DNA from: Pseudomonadota bacterium
Lineage (GTDB): Bacteria; Pseudomonadota; Alphaproteobacteria; Caulobacterales; Caulobacteraceae
Direction of reading: 5' to 3'
Assembly (NCBI GenBank): GCA_023433655.1
Contig: JAEYUE010000334.1
Location: 1-11,953 of the forward strand
DNA length: 11,953 nucleotides
Shown here piece by piece: positions 6,745 to 11,953 of the stretch (positions are counted from its first letter, which is position 1; every line of letters starts with the position of its first letter). Both the position numbers and the translations under genes were made by a program. The notes under the pieces were generated by a model that had not been told where the DNA came from, ran no database searches, and was given only the letters and a program-made list of their open reading frames with translations.

Positions 6745-7323
6745 TTACTGGGCCGGCTGGGCGGGAACCTGCATGCGCGAGAAGGCCGGCAGGCTGGGCA
6801 GGGCCGTGTTCAGGCGCTGGATGGCGGCCTCGGTCAGGTCCATCTGCGGATTGGCGCGCAGCACCGCATCGGCGCTGAGCAGGATGCCGCAGCCGCGCTC
6901 GGCGTAGAGCGCCTCGACGATCGGATTGGCCGCCTGGGCGATCTGGTTCTGCTGATAGGCCAGGGTGTAGCGCAGCTCGCCGCTGCGGGTCTGGCTCAGG
7001 GTCTGGAACTCGCGGTACTTGGTCTCGAGATCGCGGGCCCGCTGCTGCAGCTGGTCCTGCGGGATCGAGGCCTGACCCTGCTGCAGGGCCTGGGACTCGG
7101 TCTCGATGAACTGTTCGTAGGGGGCCAGCTCGGTGGCGACTTCCTGCGACAGGCGCTGGACGCCGGCGACCAGCGACTGGCCGGCGGTCGACTGGGCGAT
7201 CAGACGGTCGTGGTGATAGACGCACACGCCCGGAACGACGGGGCCCATGTTGGGGGTCTGGGCGGCGGCGGCCGATCCGGCCAGCAGGACGGCGGCGAAG
7301 GCGCCGAAAGCGAGGGTTTTCAT
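6745..7323 (-). CDS. OmpH/Skp-like periplasmic chaperone
   Basis: Periplasmic holdase of the OmpH/Skp family, which keeps outer-membrane protein precursors soluble on their way to the BAM complex. The 192-residue precursor starts with a signal peptide (about 1-20, MKTLAFGAFAAVLLAGSAAA) with an AxA-type cleavage near residues 20-21. A first strand and helix follow (VCVYHHDRLIAQS, 33-45), then a long charged helical stretch rich in Gln and Glu (about 50-130) that would form the coiled-coil tentacle, and a closing head strand (GCGILLSADAVL, 144-155, then MDLTEAAIQRL). That order is the Skp fold. Two cysteines, C34 and C145, fall in the two head strands. AAAGG-like sequence (AAAGG, 7331-7335) sits 7 bases before the ATG at 7323. 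It lies between bamA and lpxD, the usual place for this family. Confidence 0.92.
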   Translation of the reverse strand: MKTLAFGAFAAVLLAGSAAAAQTPNMGPVVPGVCVYHHDRLIAQSTAGQSLVAGVQRLSQEVATELAPYEQFIETESQALQQGQASIPQDQLQQRARDLETKYREFQTLSQTRSGELRYTLAYQQNQIAQAANPIVEALYAERGCGILLSADAVLRANPQMDLTEAAIQRLNTALPSLPAFSRMQVPAQPAQ

Positions 7324-7330
7324 CGTTATG

Positions 7331-7335
7331 CCTTT
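7331..7335 (-). promoter_or_regulatory. Ribosome binding site of ompH
   Basis: AAAGG on the minus strand, 7 bases before the ATG at 7323. It lies in the 35-base bamA-ompH gap, the longest within the block, so ompH has its own translation start rather than depending on overlap. Confidence 0.55.
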
Positions 7336-7358
7336 GAGCGGGCGGAAAAGCCCGTCGG

Positions 7359-9815
7359 TTAGAACTGGGTTGAAGTCGAGAAGCGGAAGGTCTCGGTCTT
7401 GTCGTAGTCTTCCTTGCCGAGAATCTTGCTGAGGTCGAAGCGGATCGGCCCCATCGGTGAACGCCAGTGGATGCTGAGGCCCGCGGAAGCCCGCAGCGAC
7501 AGGTCGTCCACGATCCGGTCGTTGGGCGTGCCGTTGGGATTGACCGTGTAGCGCTCGTCCAGCGCCCCGACGGTTCCGACATCGGTGAACAGCGAGGTGC
7601 GGATGCCGTACTCCTCGGGCAGGCCGTTCGGAACGGTCAGCTCCATCGTGCCGATGACGTAGAAATTGCCGCCAAGGGCGTCGGTGGTGAGGATGTCGCG
7701 CGGACCGATGCCGGCGGTCTCGAAGCCGCGGAAGCTGTTGCCGCCCTTGAAGAAGCGGTCGTTGATGCGGATCGGGTCGCCGCCCCAGCCCGACACATAG
7801 CCGGTCGAGGCCGAGGTGCTGACCACCCAGTTCGGGGTGATCCCCCAGTAGGCCGAGATCTCGGCTTCGGTCTTGACGTAGTTCACGTCGCCGCCGAGCC
7901 CGGCGAAGTCCTGGATAAGCCGCCCGCTCCAGCCGCGGGTCGGGCGGATCGGATCGTTGCGGCGGTCGACGAACAGGGTATAGCCCGCCGACGAATTCAG
8001 GAACGACCCGACCTGGTCACACAGCGCGTTGGTGCCGCCGCCGACCCCGCTGCAGAAGTTGGTCGGCACGATGATCTCGTCCGACTTCAGGAAGTAGCGG
8101 GTGCTGAGCAGGGTGTAGGCGTTCAGCGGATAGGACAGGCGCACGCCGCCGCCGGTCGAGCGATAGTCGTAGGACGAATACTCGCTGAGATCATAGCGCG
8201 AGTGGAAGGCGTCGAAGCCCGCGCGCAGGTCGCGGCCGAGGAATTTCGGCTCGGTGAACCGGAAATCGATCTGCTGGCGCAGCGAGCCCCACTCGACCCG
8301 GGCGACCACGTTCTGGCCGCGGCCGCGGAAGTTCCGCTCGGTCACGCCGAGGTTGACGACGAAGGAGTCGACCGAACTGAAGCCCGCTCCCACCGACAGT
8401 TCGCCGGTCGGCTGTTCCTGGACGGTGACGTTGACGACCGAGCGGTCCGGAGCGGAACCGCGCCCCTCCTCGACCGTCACATCCTTGAAGAAGCCGAGGC
8501 CGCGCAGGTTGTTGCGCGAACGTTCCAGCAGGGTGCGGTTGAAGGCGTCGCCCTCGGTCAGCATCATCTCGCGGCGGATGACGTTGTCGAGGGTGCGGGT
8601 GTTGCCGATGATGTTGATGCGGTCGACGTAGACGCGCTGACCCTCGCGGACGTTGAAGGTGACGTCGACGGTGTCGGTTTCGGGATTGGCCCGGTAGGTC
8701 GGGTCGATCTCGACGAAGGCGTAGCCGGCCGAGCCGGCGGCGAAGGTCAGGGCGTCGACCGCCGCCTCGATCTTGTCGCTCTCGTACAGCTGGCCGGTCT
8801 TGATCGGCAGCAGCAGCTTGAGGAAGTCGGGGTTCAGGCGATCATTCTCGGTGACCACGTCGACCGTGCCGAAATTGTAGCGGTCGCCTTCATCGAGGGT
8901 GATGGTGATCCCGAAGGCGCTGTCGTCCGGTGCCAGTTCGGCGATCGCCGACAGCACGCGGAAATCGTAGTAGCCGCGGTTGGTGTAGAATTTCCGCAGC
9001 TGCTCCCGGTCGTAGTCGAGGCGATTCGGGTCGTAGTTGTCGTTATTGTTGAAGATCTGCCACCAGCGCGACTCCTTGGTGACCATGACCTCCTGCAGGT
9101 CGCCGTCCGAGAAGGCGCTGTTGCCGAGGAAGGTGATGGCGCGCACGCCGGTTTCGGGGCCTTCGTCGATTTCGAAGACGACGTCGACGCGGTTCTGGTC
9201 CAGCTGGACCAGCTTGGGCGTGACCGTGGCCGAAATGCGTCCCGACAGGCGGTACAGCTCGACGATCTTGCCGACGTCCTCCTGGACGCGGGCGCGGGTG
9301 TAGATGCCGCGCGGAGCGAGGGTGACCTCCTCGCGCAGCTTGTCCTCGCTGATCGCGCCGTTCCCCTCGAACACCACCTGGTTGATGATCGGGTTCTCGA
9401 CGATCTCGACGATCAGATCGCCGTTCGGCTGCACGCCCAGCTGGACGTCGGCGAACAGCTGGGTGCGGGTCAGGGTGCGGACGGCCACGTCCAGCACGGC
9501 GGCGTCAACAGTGTCGCCCGGCTGGATCGGCAGGTAGGACAGAACGGTCGTCTGGTCGATGCGCTGGTTGCCGCGCACGAGGATGCGGTTGACGACGACG
9601 CGCTCCTGCTCGGCCGAAGGCTGCGGCGGGGCCGTCTGGACGACGACGTTGGGCGTCGGCGCGTCCTGCGGCGCGGTCTGGGCCATGGCCGGACCGGTCA
9701 GGCCGGCCGCGACCGCGAGGGCCAGCAGGCTCGGGCTCAGGCCACGGGCGAAACGAGGGGCGGACGCGTCTTGTCGGATCATGCGGGAAACCATCGGGGG
9801 CTGGCGTCGGCTCAT
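7359..9815 (-). CDS. bamA: Outer membrane assembly factor BamA (Omp85)
   Basis: Essential core of the BAM machine, which folds and inserts beta-barrel proteins into the outer membrane. The precursor has 818 residues (E. coli 810). A signal peptide has its hydrophobic core at about 28-42 and probable cleavage after AMA (43-45). Five POTRA domains follow at about 73-142, 143-217, 223-310, 313-391 and 394-468, and then a 16-strand barrel (about 473-818). The FRGF motif at 695-698 is the conserved VRGF-type motif of loop 6. The protein ends in Phe (STSTQF), the usual C-terminal barrel signal. C588 and C599 form the only cysteine pair. The ATG at 9815 shares one base with the rseP stop (TGATG). 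In-frame ATGs at 9794 and 9782 would shorten the unusually long region before the signal core; none of the three has a good Shine-Dalgarno sequence. Confidence 0.97.
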   Translation of the reverse strand: MSRRQPPMVSRMIRQDASAPRFARGLSPSLLALAVAAGLTGPAMAQTAPQDAPTPNVVVQTAPPQPSAEQERVVVNRILVRGNQRIDQTTVLSYLPIQPGDTVDAAVLDVAVRTLTRTQLFADVQLGVQPNGDLIVEIVENPIINQVVFEGNGAISEDKLREEVTLAPRGIYTRARVQEDVGKIVELYRLSGRISATVTPKLVQLDQNRVDVVFEIDEGPETGVRAITFLGNSAFSDGDLQEVMVTKESRWWQIFNNNDNYDPNRLDYDREQLRKFYTNRGYYDFRVLSAIAELAPDDSAFGITITLDEGDRYNFGTVDVVTENDRLNPDFLKLLLPIKTGQLYESDKIEAAVDALTFAAGSAGYAFVEIDPTYRANPETDTVDVTFNVREGQRVYVDRINIIGNTRTLDNVIRREMMLTEGDAFNRTLLERSRNNLRGLGFFKDVTVEEGRGSAPDRSVVNVTVQEQPTGELSVGAGFSSVDSFVVNLGVTERNFRGRGQNVVARVEWGSLRQQIDFRFTEPKFLGRDLRAGFDAFHSRYDLSEYSSYDYRSTGGGVRLSYPLNAYTLLSTRYFLKSDEIIVPTNFCSGVGGGTNALCDQVGSFLNSSAGYTLFVDRRNDPIRPTRGWSGRLIQDFAGLGGDVNYVKTEAEISAYWGITPNWVVSTSASTGYVSGWGGDPIRINDRFFKGGNSFRGFETAGIGPRDILTTDALGGNFYVIGTMELTVPNGLPEEYGIRTSLFTDVGTVGALDERYTVNPNGTPNDRIVDDLSLRASAGLSIHWRSPMGPIRFDLSKILGKEDYDKTETFRFSTSTQF

Positions 9816-11029
9816 CAGGCGAGCCCGCCGAGGAATTTGAACAGGCTCAGCTTCTGCAGGTCGTTCCAGGTGGCGAACAACATCAATCCCGCCAGCAAAG
9901 CAAGGCCGACGCGGTATCCGACCTCCTGAACCCGGGCGGGCACTGGCCTGCGCGCCACAGCTTCATAGCCGTAGAACAGCAGGTGGCCGCCGTCGAGTAC
10001 GGGAATGGGCAGCAGGTTGACGATGCCGATGCCGATCGACACCAGGGCGGCGAAGCTGAGGAAGGTCAGGGCGAGGTTGGCGGCCATCCAGCCGGGATCG
10101 GGGTTGGCGGCCACCGCCTGCTGGGTCACCCCGCCGGCGGCCTTGGCGATGCCGATCGGGCCATTCAGCAGGTCGCCCGATTCCTTGCCGACGAAGATGC
10201 GGCCGATATAGGTCGCGGTCGTGGAGACGGTCGAGCCGATCGTCTCGATCCCCTTGCCGAACGCCTCGACGGGGTTGAGCCGGCGGAAGCTGAAGTCCTC
10301 GATGCGCCGGTCCATGCCCAGGCCGATGCGGGCGATTCGCACGCGGCCGGCGATCTGGTCGTTCTCCAGCCGCCGCTCGGGGGTGGCGGTCAGGACGATC
10401 TCACGGCCGCCCCGGTCGACGGTGAAGCGCAGCGGGTCGCCGGCGCTCATCATCACCGTGCGGGTGACCTCGGAGGTGTCGGCCACGGGCCGGCCGTCGA
10501 TGGCCCGGATCAGGTCGTTGGGCTGGAAGCCGGCGGCCGCGGCCGGGCTGCCGGCCTGGACCTGGGCCACCCGCGGGGCCAGGACCTGCTCGCCGACGGC
10601 GGTGAACAGCAAGGTGAACAGCACCATGGCCAGGACGAAATTCGCCGCCGGCCCGGCCGCCACGATCAGGGCCCGCTGCCAGATCGGCTTGAAATGGAAA
10701 TAGTCGCGCTCGGCGCCGGGGCCGTTCTCGGCGATCACGCGGCGGCGCAGTTCGGCCAGACCGGCCTCGTCCGGCACGCTGGAGGCGTCCAGATCGCCGG
10801 AAAACTTGACGTAGCCGCCCAGCGGCAGCCACGCGAGCCGCCATTCCGTCCCGCGCCGGTCGGTCCGGCTGACGATGGTCCGGCCGAAGCCGATCGAGAA
10901 ACGGTCGACCTTCACACCGAAGGCGCGCGCGACAAGGAAATGGCCCAGTTCGTGGATGGTGACGATGAACGTCAGCACCAGCAAGAACGGGACGATGTAG
11001 AGCAGCGTCTGGCCCAGGAAGCCCGTCAT
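9815..11029 (-). CDS. rseP: RseP/MmpA-type site-2 intramembrane metalloprotease
   Basis: Inner-membrane zinc protease of family M50 that cuts transmembrane segments after a first cut by another protease. The 404-residue protein has a first membrane segment (about 9-31) carrying the zinc-binding HELGH (26-30), a central membrane segment (about 119-145, with AAGPAANF), one periplasmic PDZ domain (about 150-218), and C-terminal segments including NLLPIPVLDGGH (338-349), whose Asp346 is the third zinc ligand, and about 372-388. E. coli RseP (450 residues) has two PDZ domains; one is seen here. In Caulobacter the counterpart I recall is MmpA, which releases the polarity factor PodJ, so the substrate need not be an anti-sigma factor. 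The ATG at 11029 has GGAGGG 12 bases upstream. It follows dxr by 23 bases. Confidence 0.96.
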   Translation of the reverse strand: MTGFLGQTLLYIVPFLLVLTFIVTIHELGHFLVARAFGVKVDRFSIGFGRTIVSRTDRRGTEWRLAWLPLGGYVKFSGDLDASSVPDEAGLAELRRRVIAENGPGAERDYFHFKPIWQRALIVAAGPAANFVLAMVLFTLLFTAVGEQVLAPRVAQVQAGSPAAAAGFQPNDLIRAIDGRPVADTSEVTRTVMMSAGDPLRFTVDRGGREIVLTATPERRLENDQIAGRVRIARIGLGMDRRIEDFSFRRLNPVEAFGKGIETIGSTVSTTATYIGRIFVGKESGDLLNGPIGIAKAAGGVTQQAVAANPDPGWMAANLALTFLSFAALVSIGIGIVNLLPIPVLDGGHLLFYGYEAVARRPVPARVQEVGYRVGLALLAGLMLFATWNDLQKLSLFKFLGGLA

Positions 11030-11041
11030 GCCGATATGTAA

Positions 11042-11047
11042 CCCTCC
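11042..11047 (-). promoter_or_regulatory. Ribosome binding site of rseP
   Basis: GGAGGG on the minus strand in the 23-base dxr-rseP gap. It is the strongest Shine-Dalgarno match in the block, although its 12-base distance from the ATG is on the long side. Confidence 0.6.
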
Positions 11048-11052
11048 GCCGT

Positions 11053-11953
11053 TCAGGCCGCCGCGGCCAGGCCCCGAACGATCGACTCCGCTTCGCGCCG
11101 CGCCTGCGCGTCCACGGACAGGGCCGCGTCGCAGGCGTTGCGGGAACCGGGCTCCACCCCCGAGGCCGTCACGCGCGACAAGGTGTCGGCGACGACTGCG
11201 GCAATATTGAGAAAGGCCAGACGGCGGTCAAGAAACGCCAGCGCGGCCACCTCGTTGGCCGCGTTGAAGACGATCGGGGCGGCGCCGCCGGCGCGCAGCG
11301 CCTCGCGGGCCAGCCTGAGGGCCGGGAAGCGCTCTTCGTCCGGGGCCTCGAAGGTCAGGCGGCCCATGGCCGCGAGGTCCAGCCGCGGGGCCGGCCAGGC
11401 GATCCGATCGGGCCACGCAAGGGCGCAGGCGATCGGCGTCTTCATGTCCGGCGGCCCCATCTGGGCCAGGGTCGAGCCGTCGACGTATTCGACCATGCTG
11501 TGGATGATCGATTCCGGGTGCACGACCACGTCGATGCGTTCGGCCGGCATGTCGAACAGATAGGCCGCCTCGATCGCCTCCAGCCCCTTGTTGGCCATGG
11601 TGGCGCTGTCGACCGAGATCTTGGCCCCCATGCTCCAGTTCGGATGCGCCACCGCCTGTTCCGGGGTAATCCCGGCCAGCGCCTCGCGCGGCGTGGTGCG
11701 GAACGGCCCGCCGGACGCCGTCAGGATCAGCCGGTCGACCTGCTCCGGGGCGTCATGCGGAAACACCTGAAAGATGGCCGAGTGCTCGGAGTCGACGGGG
11801 ATCAGACGTCCGCCCGAGCGCCGCACCCGCTCGATCAGGGCCGGTCCGCAGCAGACCAGGCTTTCCTTGTTGGCCAGGGCCAGGGTGGCGCCCGTCCCCG
11901 CCGCCGCCCAGGCCGAGCGCAGGCCGGCCGCGCCGACGATGGCGGCCATGACC
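11053..11953 (-). CDS. dxr: 1-deoxy-D-xylulose 5-phosphate reductoisomerase (5' end outside window)
   Basis: Converts DXP to 2-C-methyl-D-erythritol 4-phosphate with NADPH and a divalent metal, the first committed step of the MEP isoprenoid pathway. The window holds the C-terminal 300 or so of about 400 residues. The frame runs through the right edge, and the Met at 11949 is internal (the preceding codon is Val and the block reads VMAAIVGAAGL, as in E. coli). Counting from that Met, one sees ALANKESLV (25-32), the metal-binding DSE in PVDSEH (D53, E55), HPNWSMG (102-108), ISVDSATMANKGLE (111-124, with E124 the third metal ligand) and HPESIIHSM (144-152). The C-terminal helical domain contains FNAANE (228-233). 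The order dxr-rseP-bamA is typical of proteobacteria, usually with uppS and cdsA further upstream, which would lie beyond the window. Confidence 0.97.
   Translation of the reverse strand, partial: VMAAIVGAAGLRSAWAAAGTGATLALANKESLVCCGPALIERVRRSGGRLIPVDSEHSAIFQVFPHDAPEQVDRLILTASGGPFRTTPREALAGITPEQAVAHPNWSMGAKISVDSATMANKGLEAIEAAYLFDMPAERIDVVVHPESIIHSMVEYVDGSTLAQMGPPDMKTPIACALAWPDRIAWPAPRLDLAAMGRLTFEAPDEERFPALRLAREALRAGGAAPIVFNAANEVAALAFLDRRLAFLNIAAVVADTLSRVTASGVEPGSRNACDAALSVDAQARREAESIVRGLAAAA

Noticed and set aside
7339..7354. Hairpin with a T-rich loop between bamA and ompH, considered as an attenuator
   Set aside because: The stem has only 5 bp (CGGGC/GCCCG) and no T-tract follows. It is too weak to call.
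7467..9929. 820-residue open frame on the plus strand opposite bamA
   Set aside because: It is the in-register antisense frame of bamA, where stops arise only from TTA, CTA or TCA codons. These are rare at this GC content. Its composition (Asp, Val, Glu, Gly, Arg) shows no domain or start signal.
1..11953. Search for tRNA, rRNA, CRISPR, insertion sequence ends, attachment sites or a foreign island
   Set aside because: No cloverleaf, direct-repeat array, transposase or composition shift was seen by eye. Nearly all bases are in conserved housekeeping genes.

Overview
The window is a very GC-rich stretch (my estimate is high sixties percent) of what looks like an alphaproteobacterial chromosome. 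Gene order and protein features point to Caulobacterales, with Brevundimonas or a close relative of Caulobacter most likely. The reasons are LpxI in place of LpxH, the order dxr-rseP-bamA-ompH-lpxD-fabZ-lpxA-lpxI-lpxB, and a DUF6880-type protein. The genus is an inference from memory of gene order. No database search was possible.

Layout: at the left edge, the last ~347 codons of gltA (citrate synthase) run rightward and end at 1046. Everything else is on the minus strand. A cytoplasmic helical protein of unknown function (DUF6880-like, 1056-2399) converges on gltA, with only 9 bases between the two stop codons and two short inverted repeats across the junction. To its right, and transcribed before it, is a tightly packed block that reads from right to left: dxr (C-terminal ~300 codons, cut by the window edge), rseP, bamA, ompH/skp, lpxD, fabZ, lpxA, lpxI, lpxB. 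Spacing inside the block ranges from an 8-base overlap to a 35-base gap. Five of the eight junctions are stop/start overlaps and one more has a single-base spacer, so the block is almost certainly one or a few polycistronic units with translational coupling. No promoter for it is visible; it should lie upstream, beyond position 11953.

How the genes work together: Dxr makes MEP, feeding the isoprenoid supply that includes undecaprenyl carriers. RseP is the site-2 intramembrane protease of envelope signalling. BamA inserts outer-membrane beta-barrels, and the OmpH/Skp-like chaperone carries their precursors across the periplasm. LpxA, LpxD, LpxI and LpxB carry out the early cytoplasmic and inner-membrane-surface steps of lipid A synthesis (LpxC is elsewhere). 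FabZ makes the enoyl-ACP intermediates of fatty acid elongation from the same 3-hydroxyacyl-ACP pool that LpxA and LpxD draw on. The block therefore joins protein and lipid supply for the outer membrane.

Catalytic residues are present in every enzyme I could align from memory, and no gene looks broken. There are no tRNAs, mobile elements, CRISPR arrays or foreign-looking islands, and no gene-free stretch longer than 50 bases. I did not find a new biological system here. The points most worth a second look are the DUF6880-like gene beside the lipid A operon, an altered catalytic-loop motif in LpxB, candidate disulfides in OmpH and BamA, and the hairpin that holds both convergent stop codons.
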